Of a DNA stretch of 64,000 nt, positions 34,523 through 44,535 are shown one piece after another. The notes under the pieces were generated by a model. That model had not been told where the DNA came from, made no database searches, and was given only the letters and a program-made list of their open reading frames with translations. The translations under genes and the position numbers were made by a program. Each line of letters starts with the position of its first letter. Within the stretch, counting starts at the first letter, position 1. This DNA is from Thalassospira marina. Its GTDB lineage: Bacteria > Pseudomonadota > Alphaproteobacteria > Rhodospirillales > Thalassospiraceae. The stretch lies in NCBI RefSeq assembly GCF_002844375.1, contig NZ_CP024199.1, positions 3,946,001 to 4,010,000 on the forward strand. The letters run 5' to 3'.

Positions 34523-36022
34523 CTAGCTGGTGGCCTTAGCAGACCGCTGGGCATCGACAGCGCCATCGCTGCCATCTTCACCCGCGCTGATTTCCGTCAT
34601 TGCCGCTTCAACACGCATTTGCCCGCCAAGGGCCGTGCGCGCGGCAGAGCGGGCACCGGCTTCCTCAAGGTTTTGCTGTGCCTGGATGAAGTTCATTTTT
34701 GCTGTACGCAAAATGCTGACATCGCTGTTTTCCCGGCCCTGCATCGCCTGCACTGTCGCCAGGGCAAACATCGCCCTGCCCCACAAATACTGGTTTTCGC
34801 GCCGGGAACAGACCTTAAGCGTTGCCTGAAAGAACGGAATGATGCTTTCAAACTGAACGCCGGTTTTTGCCAGTTCGCCATGGGCAATCAGGGAATCGCC
34901 CAGGTGATAGGCAATCAGCCCATATAATACCGGGTGGTTTTTGGCATCACTTGCGCCAAGTGCGCGGCGTAAATGGTTTACCGCCTCTGCCGCAAGGTCG
35001 GCATTCTGGGATTCGCGGGCATGGGCACAGCAGGCCTCGCCAAGGCGCATCTGGCAGATTGCCTTGGTTACCGCCGCCCCCGCCGCATATTCAAAACGGT
35101 GAAACAGGATACGCCAAACCTCGACCGCCATCATGGAAACCCGGCTGGCCGAACTGCCCAATGCCGCCCAGTTCAACAAATGCCCGTAAAGCGCCAACAC
35201 CGCGACATGTTCGGATCGCAGTTGTTCCACCCCGGACGTACCCGCCAGCGAAATGCGCAATGCCAGGGCATCACGGTCCATATCGGCGTCAAAGCCCAGG
35301 CTTTCGGCAACAAGGGGTTCCAGGGCCTCTGCCCCAAGCTGGCACCAGCTACGATCACCATTTTCCGCCAAGGCAAGGCAGGCCGTGGCAAAGGCCAGGC
35401 TGGTGCCATCACCGCATTCCTGAACGAAGTCGTAATTACGAACCCGGTCCTGCTGCCCTTCCAGGGATTTGGCCATACGTGCGGAAATTTCATTGCGCGT
35501 GGCGGCATCATCGGCCCGGCGCAGGCTTTCGGCCAGCAGCAGCAGTTTCAGGGCTTCGGCAAAATCTTCGGCCAGTGGCAGGGTAAAGCTGTATTTCTGC
35601 GCCAAAAACAGTTCATGGGGGGAAAAGCTGTTCTGTTTGCTGGCAAACCAAAGTGACAGATGTTTCTGGTCGCCCGTCACCGCCCCCCAGACAAGCGATG
35701 TGCAGTTTTGCCGCAGGGCCGCATTCCAGGCCCAGTTCTGGGCGTCCCTTACGGCGTGGAACGGGTCAACGGTGTCACTGCTGATCGAGATATGCTGGGA
35801 AACAGCCACAAAATCATAGCCGGAAAAACCCGACAGGCTGGACTTGATGCTGGCACCAAGGTCGAGTCCTTCCGCGCCGAAATCGGCAAGGCCGCAAATG
35901 CCCTGCCCGTTTCCGCCATTTCGTTTCGTATATGCTGCCAGTGGATTAGGTACAGACTCGCCCTGTACCATCCCGAACACCGCCCGGAACACCAAACCCA
36001 GTGTCGACCAGAAGCCGGCCAT
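34523..36022 (-). CDS. Large helical repeat protein of unknown function
   Basis: About 499 residues, predominantly alpha-helical from composition (many Ala, Leu, Glu, Arg) with loosely repeated helix pairs between residues 190 and 440, TPR-like, but no family I can name. The N-terminus has a hydrophobic stretch (WSTLGLVFRAVFGMVQGE) of moderate length, and the region around residues 100-140 (NWAWNAALRQNCTSLVWGAVTGD) is unlike a TPR. I chose the ATG at 36022 because AAGGGA precedes it; an ATG at 36055 adds 11 residues. It is divergent in space from the BI-1 gene and not linked to HtpX. Confidence 0.65.
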   Translation of the reverse strand: MAGFWSTLGLVFRAVFGMVQGESVPNPLAAYTKRNGGNGQGICGLADFGAEGLDLGASIKSSLSGFSGYDFVAVSQHISISSDTVDPFHAVRDAQNWAWNAALRQNCTSLVWGAVTGDQKHLSLWFASKQNSFSPHELFLAQKYSFTLPLAEDFAEALKLLLLAESLRRADDAATRNEISARMAKSLEGQQDRVRNYDFVQECGDGTSLAFATACLALAENGDRSWCQLGAEALEPLVAESLGFDADMDRDALALRISLAGTSGVEQLRSEHVAVLALYGHLLNWAALGSSASRVSMMAVEVWRILFHRFEYAAGAAVTKAICQMRLGEACCAHARESQNADLAAEAVNHLRRALGASDAKNHPVLYGLIAYHLGDSLIAHGELAKTGVQFESIIPFFQATLKVCSRRENQYLWGRAMFALATVQAMQGRENSDVSILRTAKMNFIQAQQNLEEAGARSAARTALGGQMRVEAAMTEISAGEDGSDGAVDAQRSAKATS

Positions 36023-36167
36023 TCTCCCCATTCCCTTTTGGCAAGACATTGACATGCAATGAAAACCGCATCATCCAACGGTATCATCAGATGCAAAAAC
36101 TCAACCGTCAATTATTGGCAGAGCATAATTGAGCCATACGAAAGAATAGGAATCAACCGTGATACTT

Positions 36168-37061
36168 TCAACCCCAGGGGCGCTTGCGGCTTCGGGTTGA
36201 ATTTTTGGTCGCGCCTGCCATTTCCCGCAATTTCGCAATCCGGTTTTCCATGGATGGATGGGTGGCAAAAAGACTGTCCATGCCTTTGCCCGATAACGGG
36301 TTGGCAATATACATATGCGCCGTTGCCGGGTTACGTTCGGCATCGGGGTTGGGCACACTGTGCACGCCATGGTCGAGCCGCGCCAGCGCATCGGCCAGCC
36401 ACAGGGGATGATCGCAAATTTCCGCACCGATTCGGTCGGCTTCATATTCACGGGTACGCGAAATGGCCATTTGCACCAAACCTGCTGCCATCGGCGCAAG
36501 CAGGGCGACCAAGATCATGCCAAACCCACCCAGCGGGTTATTGTTGTTTTCACGGTGACCACCAAAAATACCGGCAAACATGGCAAAGTTCGCCAGGGCC
36601 GAAATCGCCCCTGCCAGGGTTGCCGTGATCGTCATGGTCAGGGTATCGCGGTTTTTGACATGCGCCAGTTCGTGGGCCATGACCCCGGCAATTTCATTGG
36701 CATTTAACAATTGCAGCAGCCCGGTGGTGGCCGCAACGGCGGCATTTTCGGGGTTACGCCCGGTGGCAAAGGCATTGGGCTGGGGATTGTCGATAATATA
36801 AACCTTGGGCATTGGCAGATCAGCCCGGTGCGCCAGCTGGCGAACAATCCCCACCAGTTCCGGGGCGGTATTTTCATCCACCTGCCGGGCACGGCGCATC
36901 CGCAGCACCATGCTGTCAGAATTCCAATAGGCAAAGATATTCATGCCGCCGGCAAATAGCAGCGCAATGATCATGCCCTGCTGGCCGCCAATCATCATGC
37001 CGACCACGCCAAAAAGCGCGGTAATCCCCGCCAGCAGCATTCCGGTCCGCACATAATTCAT
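36168..37061 (-). CDS. htpX: Membrane zinc metalloprotease HtpX
   Basis: A 297-residue M48 peptidase with two N-terminal membrane helices, the catalytic HELAH motif at residues 130-134, a third hydrophobic region (ATLAGAISALANFAMFAGIF) and the downstream zinc-ligand glutamate in SRTREYEADRIGAE. It degrades misfolded inner-membrane proteins, acting with FtsH. Start at 37061 is set by GGAGG upstream and by the sigma-32-like promoter at 37096-37123, which lies inside the longer possible frame and so excludes it. Confidence 0.95.
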   Translation of the reverse strand: MNYVRTGMLLAGITALFGVVGMMIGGQQGMIIALLFAGGMNIFAYWNSDSMVLRMRRARQVDENTAPELVGIVRQLAHRADLPMPKVYIIDNPQPNAFATGRNPENAAVAATTGLLQLLNANEIAGVMAHELAHVKNRDTLTMTITATLAGAISALANFAMFAGIFGGHRENNNNPLGGFGMILVALLAPMAAGLVQMAISRTREYEADRIGAEICDHPLWLADALARLDHGVHSVPNPDAERNPATAHMYIANPLSGKGMDSLFATHPSMENRIAKLREMAGATKNSTRSRKRPWG

Positions 37062-37095
37062 TCTGGTCTTCCTCCATTCAGGCTTATCGACCAGA

Positions 37096-37123
37096 AGATA
37101 GGTTATTTCAAAATCTGCACAAG
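37096..37123 (-). promoter_or_regulatory. Sigma-32 (RpoH)-like promoter of htpX
   Basis: On the minus strand CTTG is followed after 17 bases by CCTATCT, matching the alphaproteobacterial RpoH pattern CTTG-N17-CYTATNT. It lies about 35 bases upstream of the htpX ATG. Confidence 0.6.
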
Positions 37124-37213
37124 CCACCGCAAAACGGAATGTGACTTAGGTCGCAAATCCCCGGCGAAACCCGAAAACCGCCGCTTTTGTGCCCAAAACA
37201 CTTTTAAAGCGGG

Positions 37214-37242
37214 CAAAAAAACAGGGGCGGTCGCCCGCCCCC
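37214..37242 (-). terminator. Terminator of the glutamate dehydrogenase gene
   Basis: On the minus strand a perfect 7-bp GC stem (GGGGCGG/CCGCCCC, 4-base loop) is followed by TGTTTTTTT, 35 bases past the stop codon. Confidence 0.85.
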
Positions 37243-37276
37243 GTCGTACACATCGATAAAATGCCGTGCCTGTGGC

Positions 37277-40200
37277 TTAGCCGCCTATCAGGCTGCGGAT
37301 CTGCCGGTTGGCAACCGTGATCATGGCAAGGTCGATCTGGCCAACGGCACGCAGCTCGTCGATCAACTGGTCACAACGCTGTGTGCCCCGCTGATGATTT
37401 GCCACCCATTGTTCAACCGCATCGGCACCAATGGCACCTTTGCCGTCTTCGGACAGAACCACACGGGTCAGTTCACGCTGATGGCCAAACAGGTCATCAA
37501 TCGCGGCATTGCGGGCCAGTTTCTGCCAATGGGTTTCGGCTTCAACCTTGTCGGCAGCCGTGCGCAGAATGCCAAGCTGGAAGCGCGAACCAACGGCAAA
37601 ATAGGTCGCCCCGACATCGAGAACATCGCGTTCGGATGCTTCGGCAATGCGCACGATGTCACAAACGGCAACCATTTGCGGCATGGCGGCAACGCGTTTT
37701 GCCAGATCTTCGGGCACACCCTGCTTTTTCAGGTGATCAACCCGTTGTTTCAGGCTGTTGCGAATGGCGGCATCACCGGGGATGATTTCGTCAAACGCTT
37801 CAATCACCCGCATCACCTGCGGACGGAACCGTTCGATCTTGGACCCGACATTCAGTTCCTCGCAATTGCGCAGGAACCAGAGGGTCACATCCTCGACCAT
37901 ACGACCGACATCCTTGAACATTTCGGTCTGCACCTGGGCAGCAACGACATTGTCCAGGGTTTCGATCCCCGCCCAGATTTCACGAAGGCCAAAAACGGCC
38001 CGCGAAATCAGATAACCGCGCGATACATCAACCGCCGAGAAACCGGTAGCTTCCATCATGTCATGGACAAAAGTGCCACCAACACGGTTCACCAGGCTGT
38101 TAATGCCCACCGTTGCGATGATTTCGCGCCGCAGACGATGGTTCGATACCGCATCGGCATATTTCTTGCGCAAGGCGGTCGGGAAATAGCGCACCAGTTC
38201 TTCGACCAGGATCGGGTCATCGGGCAGGTCGGAATTCAGAACCTCGTCATACAGCCACAATTTGGCATATGGCATCAGCACCGAAATTTCCGGCCGGGTC
38301 AGACCTTCATGGGCGTTAAAGCGGCGGGTGATTTCCTCTTCATCGGGCAAAAATTCGATTTCCCGATTAAGGCGGCCTTCACGCTCCAGCATACGGATCA
38401 GACGAACCTGCGCATCAAGCGCATCACCACCACCGGCAAAGATGTTGGAAATGGCCTGGCTTTGCACATAATTGTCGCGCTGAACCAGTTCGCCGACCTC
38501 TTCGGTCATGTCTTCAAGCAGCTTGTTACGCTGCTTTTCCGTCATGTCCCCATTGGCAACGACTTCGCCCAGCAGGATCTTGATATTGACCTCATGGTCA
38601 GAGCAGTTCACCCCGCCGGCATTATCGATGGCATCAGTATTCAGACGGCCATCTGAACGGGCATATTCAATACGACCGCGCTGGGTACAGCCAAGGTTTG
38701 CGCCTTCGCCAATCACCTTTGCCTGCACATCGCCACCATTGATGCGAATGGCATCATTGGCACGGTCCCCCGCATCGGCATTGGTTTCGCTGCCAGCCTT
38801 GATATAGGTGCCAATACCACCAAACCACAGCAGTTCGACCTTGGCTTTCAGGATGGCTTTCATCATGTCTGCCGGGGTGACTTTGTCACTGCCCAGGCCA
38901 AGCACCTTGCGGACTTCCGGTGACGGGTCAAGGCTTTTGGCGCGGCGGTCAAAAATGGCGCCGCCCTTTGACAGAAGCTTTTCGTTGTAATCAGCCCAGG
39001 TCGAACGCGGCATTTCAAACAGGCGTTTGCGTTCGGCAAAGCTGGTTGCAGGGTCCGGGTCAGGATCGACAAAAATGTGCATATGGTTGAAGGCACCGAT
39101 CAGACGGATCTGTTCGGACAGCAACATACCATTGCCAAAAACATCACCCGACATGTCGCCAACACCGACAACGCTAAAGGGTTCCTGCTGGATATCCTTG
39201 CCGATTTCGCGGAAATGCCGTTTGACCGATTCCCATGCACCGCGTGCGGTAATGCCCATTTTCTTGTGGTCATAGCCCTGCGATCCGCCCGATGCAAACG
39301 CATCGTCCAGCCAGAAACCATAATCACGGGCAACACCATTGGCGATATCGGAAAATGTCGCCGTGCCCTTGTCGGCAGCCACCACCAGATAGGGGTCATC
39401 GTCATCAAGGCGACGGACCCGTTCCGGGGCAACCACGGCACCGGCAACGATATTGTCGGTAATATCAAGCAGGCCGCGCATCAGGGTTTTGTAGCATTCG
39501 ATGCCTTCTTCAAGGAACGCTTCGCGCGATGCATCAACCGGCGGCCGTTTAACGACAAAGCCGCCCTTCGAGCCAACCGGCACGATCACCGCGTTCTTGA
39601 CCATCTGCGCCTTTACCAAGCCAAGGATTTCGGTACGGAAATCTTCCTGGCGGTCGGACCAGCGAATACCACCACGGGCAACAGGGCCACCGCGCAAATG
39701 CACGGCTTCAACACGCGGAGAATAGACAAACACCTCGCGCCAGGGGCGCGGCAGGGGCAGGTCTTCGACCTCGGCGGAATTGAACTTGATCGACAGATAC
39801 GGCTTGGGATTGCCATCTTCGCCAACCTGGAAATAGTTGGTCCGAAGGCTTGATTGCACCAGATTGAGGAAAGCCCGCAAAATGCGGTCTTCATCCGGGT
39901 TCATCACATCATCAAGGCGCGCAAGAATGTCGCTTTCGATCGCGGTAATTTCGGCCTCCAGGCCAATGTCGCGGTCCGGGTCAAAGCGGGCAATAAACAG
40001 TTCCACCAGCGAAGTCGCCAGTGCAGCGTTATTGGCCAGCGTCTTTGCCAGATAATCCTGCGAGAAGGCCGAACCGGTCTGGCGCATGTAACGGGCATAG
40101 GTCCGCAACACAACAACTTCGCGCCAGTCAAGGCCACCAAGCAGCACAAGGCGGTTAAAGGCGTCGTTTTCAACTTCGCCATGCCACATGCGTACAAACA

Positions 40201-42112
40201 GTTCCTGGAACTTGTTGCGCACTTCATGAAGCACGAATTCGCCGTCAACGGTAACGCCAAAATCATGAATGCGAACACCCACCGTGCCATCCCGCGGGGT
40301 TATGGCAAACGGGTTTTCCGTGATCACCTTCAAACCCATATTTTCCAGCATCGGCAACACATCGGACAGTGGAACCGGGGCAGCAGGGTTATAGATTTTA
40401 AAGCGCAGTTCGTTTTCGGCCGCTTCAATCGGTCGATACAGGTTGACCCGCAAATCGTTCGATTTCAGCACTTCTTCAAAACGTTCGATATCAAGAACCG
40501 CGGTATCAACCGAAAAACGGTCCTGATAGTCGGTAGCAAAGGAATCGCCATACCGGCGATAAAGGCCAAGGCCCTTTTCCTCGCCCATTTCACGCACCAG
40601 CACCTGGCGCATGGTGTCGTTCCAGTCGCGGGCGACTTCGACCAGGCGTTTTTCAATGTCCTGAACATCATATTCAGGCAGTTCGCCGGGCGTGGTTTTC
40701 ACCAGCACATGCAAACGCGCCAGCGGTGAATCGCCGATCTGGGTATAATGGGCGGAAACCTTGCCGTTAAAGGCTTCTTCCACCACGCGCTGGAAATTCA
40801 TGCGCAATTTGGTGGTGAAACGGTCGCGCGGGCAGAAAATCTGGCAGGATACAAACCGTTCAAACGCATCCCGGCGCACAAACAATGCAATACGCTGGCG
40901 TTCCTGCAAATGCAGAATGCCCATGCAGATGTGATAAAGGTCGTCCAGTTCGATCTGGAACAGTTCATCACGCGGGAAGGTTTCCAGGATATTGACCAGC
41001 GCCTTGCCGTCATGGCTGTTGGGCGGAAAGCCCGCAAGTTTGACGGTTTCTTCCAGCTTCATGCGCAACAGCGGAATCAGCTTCGGGCTGAGGTTATAGG
41101 CAACCGAGGTAAACAGGCCGACAAACAGATGCTGGCCAATCACCTTGCCGGTTTCGTCAAACTGTTTGACGACAACGGTATCAAGGTGAACAGCCCGGTG
41201 AACGGTGGACTGTTTGTTGGCTTTGGTCACCATCAGAAGGTTCGGCTTGGTGACGAAATCCTGCACCTCGGGCGAGAGTTTGCCCAACTGGCGCAGTTCA
41301 TCAAAAATATGCGTACCTTCACGGCGCAAAATACCAAGCTGGCTGTCAGTATTGACTTCAACCTTGGCTTTTTTGCCTTCACCGCTGAATTTGTATTCGC
41401 GGTAACCCAGCATGGTGAAGTGGTCGTCATAAAGCCATTCAAGGAAATCACGGGTTTCCTGAACGGCATCTTCGGAAATTCCTTCGGGCGCCTGTTCAAT
41501 CTGGGTAAGGACATCCTTTACCCGCGACATCATTGGCTGCCAGTCCTGCACCGCAAGGGCAACATCGGTCAGGACATCTTCAAGGCGATCATGGATGGCC
41601 TGAAGGGTGTTTTCGTCTGTCTGTTCGTCGATTTCAACATGCATGACCGATTCACGCGGCGCATCCGAATCGTCTACACTGCTGACAGACTGTAATACGT
41701 TATTGTCATCTCGCGCGATTCGAATAATCGGATGGATCACCAGATGGACGGTGGCATCGAATTCGTTCAGCGCCGAGGTTACCGAATCCACCAGAAATGG
41801 CATGTCGGTATTGATAATCTCGATCACGGTGTGATCGGACTTCCAGCCATGTTCCTCGAGATCGGGGTTATAAACCCGGATCTTGGCTGATTTGTCGCCC
41901 GGGCGCTTCTGTGCGAATTTGAAAAGCGTCAGGGCAGCGCCATAAAGCGTATCCACAGAACGGCCCGCCATATCGTCAGGTGGGACATTCTTATAAAAAA
42001 GGCGAACGAATGCTTCTGCATCCTTCGCCACATCGCCTGCCAGTCGCAGGTGAATTTGCTCGACAACTTTGTCAATGACTTCCCGTTTCGGGTCGTCGGT
42101 TCGGGCTTTCAT
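37277..42112 (-). CDS. NAD-specific glutamate dehydrogenase, large type
   Basis: A 1,611-residue enzyme of the ~180-kDa class that deaminates glutamate to 2-oxoglutarate with NAD, feeding carbon into the TCA cycle when glutamate or peptides are abundant. The N-terminal ~600 residues are regulatory (ACT-like segments such as DMPFLVDSVTSALNEF), the central part carries the catalytic fold with GGIRWSDRQEDFRTEILGLVKAQMVKNAVIVPVGSKGGFVVKR and the NAD-binding IKINGGDVQAKVIGEGANLG region. It ends LRAVGQIDLAMITVANRQIRSLI. The length is normal for the class. The ATG at 42112 follows AGGG; it is monocistronic. Confidence 0.96.
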   Translation of the reverse strand: MKARTDDPKREVIDKVVEQIHLRLAGDVAKDAEAFVRLFYKNVPPDDMAGRSVDTLYGAALTLFKFAQKRPGDKSAKIRVYNPDLEEHGWKSDHTVIEIINTDMPFLVDSVTSALNEFDATVHLVIHPIIRIARDDNNVLQSVSSVDDSDAPRESVMHVEIDEQTDENTLQAIHDRLEDVLTDVALAVQDWQPMMSRVKDVLTQIEQAPEGISEDAVQETRDFLEWLYDDHFTMLGYREYKFSGEGKKAKVEVNTDSQLGILRREGTHIFDELRQLGKLSPEVQDFVTKPNLLMVTKANKQSTVHRAVHLDTVVVKQFDETGKVIGQHLFVGLFTSVAYNLSPKLIPLLRMKLEETVKLAGFPPNSHDGKALVNILETFPRDELFQIELDDLYHICMGILHLQERQRIALFVRRDAFERFVSCQIFCPRDRFTTKLRMNFQRVVEEAFNGKVSAHYTQIGDSPLARLHVLVKTTPGELPEYDVQDIEKRLVEVARDWNDTMRQVLVREMGEEKGLGLYRRYGDSFATDYQDRFSVDTAVLDIERFEEVLKSNDLRVNLYRPIEAAENELRFKIYNPAAPVPLSDVLPMLENMGLKVITENPFAITPRDGTVGVRIHDFGVTVDGEFVLHEVRNKFQELFVRMWHGEVENDAFNRLVLLGGLDWREVVVLRTYARYMRQTGSAFSQDYLAKTLANNAALATSLVELFIARFDPDRDIGLEAEITAIESDILARLDDVMNPDEDRILRAFLNLVQSSLRTNYFQVGEDGNPKPYLSIKFNSAEVEDLPLPRPWREVFVYSPRVEAVHLRGGPVARGGIRWSDRQEDFRTEILGLVKAQMVKNAVIVPVGSKGGFVVKRPPVDASREAFLEEGIECYKTLMRGLLDITDNIVAGAVVAPERVRRLDDDDPYLVVAADKGTATFSDIANGVARDYGFWLDDAFASGGSQGYDHKKMGITARGAWESVKRHFREIGKDIQQEPFSVVGVGDMSGDVFGNGMLLSEQIRLIGAFNHMHIFVDPDPDPATSFAERKRLFEMPRSTWADYNEKLLSKGGAIFDRRAKSLDPSPEVRKVLGLGSDKVTPADMMKAILKAKVELLWFGGIGTYIKAGSETNADAGDRANDAIRINGGDVQAKVIGEGANLGCTQRGRIEYARSDGRLNTDAIDNAGGVNCSDHEVNIKILLGEVVANGDMTEKQRNKLLEDMTEEVGELVQRDNYVQSQAISNIFAGGGDALDAQVRLIRMLEREGRLNREIEFLPDEEEITRRFNAHEGLTRPEISVLMPYAKLWLYDEVLNSDLPDDPILVEELVRYFPTALRKKYADAVSNHRLRREIIATVGINSLVNRVGGTFVHDMMEATGFSAVDVSRGYLISRAVFGLREIWAGIETLDNVVAAQVQTEMFKDVGRMVEDVTLWFLRNCEELNVGSKIERFRPQVMRVIEAFDEIIPGDAAIRNSLKQRVDHLKKQGVPEDLAKRVAAMPQMVAVCDIVRIAEASERDVLDVGATYFAVGSRFQLGILRTAADKVEAETHWQKLARNAAIDDLFGHQRELTRVVLSEDGKGAIGADAVEQWVANHQRGTQRCDQLIDELRAVGQIDLAMITVANRQIRSLIGG

Positions 42113-42443
42113 GTCGTATTTCCCTTTTTGTCAGTCCTGTTTGCCAGAACTGCCTGCACCGGCCTTTGCGACCGGTACCAAACACCTCGGATTATCGCTT
42201 TTGCATTGGGACTCCGGCGGCGCCAAAGTGGGAAAGAAAAACACACGAAAACGCCGCCTTCATCCAGACTTACACATAGCTTATCAGGTGCCCAAAAACT
42301 ACGTCTGGAATGCAAAAAAATTGATTTTTCAATCGGTTCGGGTATGTGCCCAGCGCATAGGTAAAAAATTATTGTCATTTAAATTTGGCGTTTGCTGCAG
42401 CGCAAACCGATTTAGACTTTAATCTGGCACAATCTTTTTAGAA
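42113..42443. other. Divergent promoter region of gdh and fabI
   Basis: About 330 bases between the glutamate dehydrogenase and the fabI palindrome, with no recognisable gene. It should hold the promoters of both divergent units, but I cannot assign -35/-10 boxes with confidence. Confidence 0.45.
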
Positions 42444-42466
42444 ACTTTCGCAATTGCAGCGAAAGT
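42444..42466. promoter_or_regulatory. 8-bp inverted repeat before fabI
   Basis: ACTTTCGC-N7-GCGAAAGT, a perfect inverted repeat ending 22 bases before the fabI ATG, so within the likely promoter or leader. It is a candidate operator or a short hairpin in the mRNA; the fatty-acid regulator that would bind is unknown. Confidence 0.45.
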
Positions 42467-42488
42467 AGAAACCGAAAAGGGGTAAAAG

Positions 42489-43247
42489 ATGCTGGCTGGA
42501 AAAAAAGGACTGGTGATTGGCATCGCCAATGACAAATCGATCGCCTATGGCTGCGCGAAGGCATTTCAACGCGATGGGGCCGAACTGGCCGTCACCTATC
42601 TGAACCAGAAAGCTGAAAAATATGTGCGCCCGCTGGCCGAAGAAGTCGGCGCATCGATCATTGCCCCGCTTGATGTATGTGATGAAAGCCAAGCCGATGC
42701 CCTGTTTGACGAAATCGAAAAAAAATGGGGCAAGCTGGATTTTGTTCTGCATTGCATCGCCTTTGCCCCGGCCGATGACCTGCATGGCCGCGTGACGGAC
42801 TGTTCGCGTGAAGGCTTTCTGACCGCCATGGATATTTCCTGCCATTCCTTCCAGCGCATGGCAAAACGTGCCGAACCCCTGATGCGCGACGGCGGTGCCC
42901 TTTTGACCGTCAGCTATATGGGGTCGGAACGCGTGATCGACCATTACGGTATCATGGGGCCGGTCAAGGCAGCCCTGGAATCGGCAACGCGGTATATGGC
43001 AGCCGAACTTGGCCCGAAAAACATTCGCGTTCATGCCATTTCACCAGGCCCGCTTCTGACCCGTGCGGCATCGGGCATTGCCGAATTTGACAACCTGATG
43101 TCCCAGGCACGCACCCGCTCCCCCGAACATCGCCTGGTCACCATTGATGAAATTGGTGATCTGGCATCGTTCCTGGCCAGCGAACGTTCCAGCGCCATTA
43201 CCGGCGACGTCATTCATATTGATGGTGGCTATCACATTATGGGCTGA
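42489..43247 (+). CDS. fabI: Enoyl-ACP reductase FabI
   Basis: A 252-residue NADH-dependent enoyl-ACP reductase that does the last step of fatty-acid elongation in the cytoplasm. The GIANDKSIAYGCAKAF start is FabI-specific, and the catalytic residues are Tyr143, Tyr153 and Lys160 with the same spacing as E. coli Tyr146/156/Lys163; the dinucleotide site includes ISPGPLLTRAASGI. The ATG at 42489 follows AAGGGG. A terminator at 43363-43398 closes the unit. Confidence 0.95.
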   Translation: MLAGKKGLVIGIANDKSIAYGCAKAFQRDGAELAVTYLNQKAEKYVRPLAEEVGASIIAPLDVCDESQADALFDEIEKKWGKLDFVLHCIAFAPADDLHGRVTDCSREGFLTAMDISCHSFQRMAKRAEPLMRDGGALLTVSYMGSERVIDHYGIMGPVKAALESATRYMAAELGPKNIRVHAISPGPLLTRAASGIAEFDNLMSQARTRSPEHRLVTIDEIGDLASFLASERSSAITGDVIHIDGGYHIMG

Positions 43248-43362
43248 TCGCGGTGCCCCGCCTGATGCGAAAATGCAACGCATGCATGCCCGCTAACAGG
43301 CGATTTGCCAGATTAACCCAGAAAAAATAATGGTGCCCGATCCGTGGTCACCTGATGAACAC

Positions 43363-43398
43363 GCCAGCAGGCTTATAACCAGCCTGCTGGCATTTTTT
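43363..43398 (+). terminator. Terminator of fabI
   Basis: An 11-bp perfect stem GCCAGCAGGCT/AGCCTGCTGGC with a 7-base loop, followed by ATTTTTT. A smaller hairpin (CAAATGCC/GGCATTTG) follows at 43434-43455. Confidence 0.9.
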
Positions 43399-43628
43399 AT
43401 GCCTTGTTTTATGCCCAAGGGTGCATTGCGGGCCAAATGCCAGAAGGGGCATTTGCGCGCGCGATGTCGATTATCATGCAACGCAACAGGCCTTTTAAAC
43501 GGTCATTGGCCACATAATAGCCCAACTTCTGCAGGATCAGGCAATCCTTTGCGCGGATCGGTATACCGCACCGCACACATGATCGGGTAATTTACAATTA
43601 TTACAAACGCGACCAGACGGAGCAATCA

Positions 43629-44459
43629 ATGCCCAAAACATGGTTTATTACAGGTGCCGGCCGTGGCCTTGGCGCCGAAATTACCCAGGCTGCACTTGAT
43701 GCCGGCCACCGCGTTATTGGTACGGCACGTAACCGCGAAAATCTGGCACGCAAATTCATGTCGGCTGGCGACCGTCTTCTGGCCCTGACCCTGGATGTTA
43801 CCGATGAAAGCCACGCCAAAAGCGCGGTTTATGCGGCATCGGCGAAATTCAGCAAAATTGATGTTCTGGTCAATAATGCCGGTTACGGCCATTTCGGCCT
43901 GTTTGAGGATTCGTGCAGCGAAGATGTGCGGTCACAATTCGACACCAATGTATTTGGTGCCATGAATGTCACGCGCGCCATTCTGCCCACCATGCGGCGT
44001 CAGCGCTCCGGCCTGATTTTCAATCTGTCATCAGTGGCGGGTCTGCGTGGTGGAGCCGGTGGGTCGCTATATTGCGCCAGCAAACACGCCATTGCCGGCT
44101 TTTCGGAATCACTTGCCAAGGAAGTCGCACCTTTCGGGATTCGCGTAACCATTGTCGAACCGGGCTTTTTCCGTACCGATTTTCTTGATCCCTCGTCCGT
44201 TCGCTATGTCGAAAGCCGGATCGAGGATTATCAGGATGCCGCCCTGAACCTGCAAACCACCTATGGCGCCTATAACCGCCAGCAGCCCGGTGACCCGCGC
44301 AAGCTTGCACAAACCCTGGTGCGGCTATCGAATGACGAAGAACCGCCGCTGCATTTTCCGGTCGGGCCGGATGCGGTTGAAATCATGTCCGCCAAAATCG
44401 CCAACCATCAACATGAACTTGACCAATGGCGCGATCTTTCAACATCAACAAATTACTGA
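43629..44459 (+). CDS. Short-chain dehydrogenase/reductase
   Basis: A 276-residue classical SDR. The NAD(P)-binding TGAGRGLG is at residues 9-16, the NNAG is at 82-85, and the active-site Ser134/135, Tyr148 and Lys152 (in YCASK) are in place. The long C-terminal part (from about residue 190) with VESRIEDYQDAALN is like that of ketoreductases of the "NAD(P)-dependent dehydrogenase" group. Substrate unknown. It lies between fabI and the large palindromic element, transcribed alone, with no convincing downstream partner. Confidence 0.93.
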   Translation: MPKTWFITGAGRGLGAEITQAALDAGHRVIGTARNRENLARKFMSAGDRLLALTLDVTDESHAKSAVYAASAKFSKIDVLVNNAGYGHFGLFEDSCSEDVRSQFDTNVFGAMNVTRAILPTMRRQRSGLIFNLSSVAGLRGGAGGSLYCASKHAIAGFSESLAKEVAPFGIRVTIVEPGFFRTDFLDPSSVRYVESRIEDYQDAALNLQTTYGAYNRQQPGDPRKLAQTLVRLSNDEEPPLHFPVGPDAVEIMSAKIANHQHELDQWRDLSTSTNY

Positions 44460-44535
44460 TTACAGACTAAATCAACCTTGCGACCATTGTCATTACAGCA
44501 GCAATCCCCGGCAAATCATCGCTTCACGCGTTAAC

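Noticed and set aside
37394..38656. Long open frame on the plus strand inside the glutamate dehydrogenase gene
   Set aside because: It is a shadow of the high-GC coding strand of the dehydrogenase; composition and lack of family match show it is not a gene.
42424..42440. TGGCACA motif before fabI as a sigma-54 promoter
   Set aside because: No TTGC-like -12 element at the required spacing.
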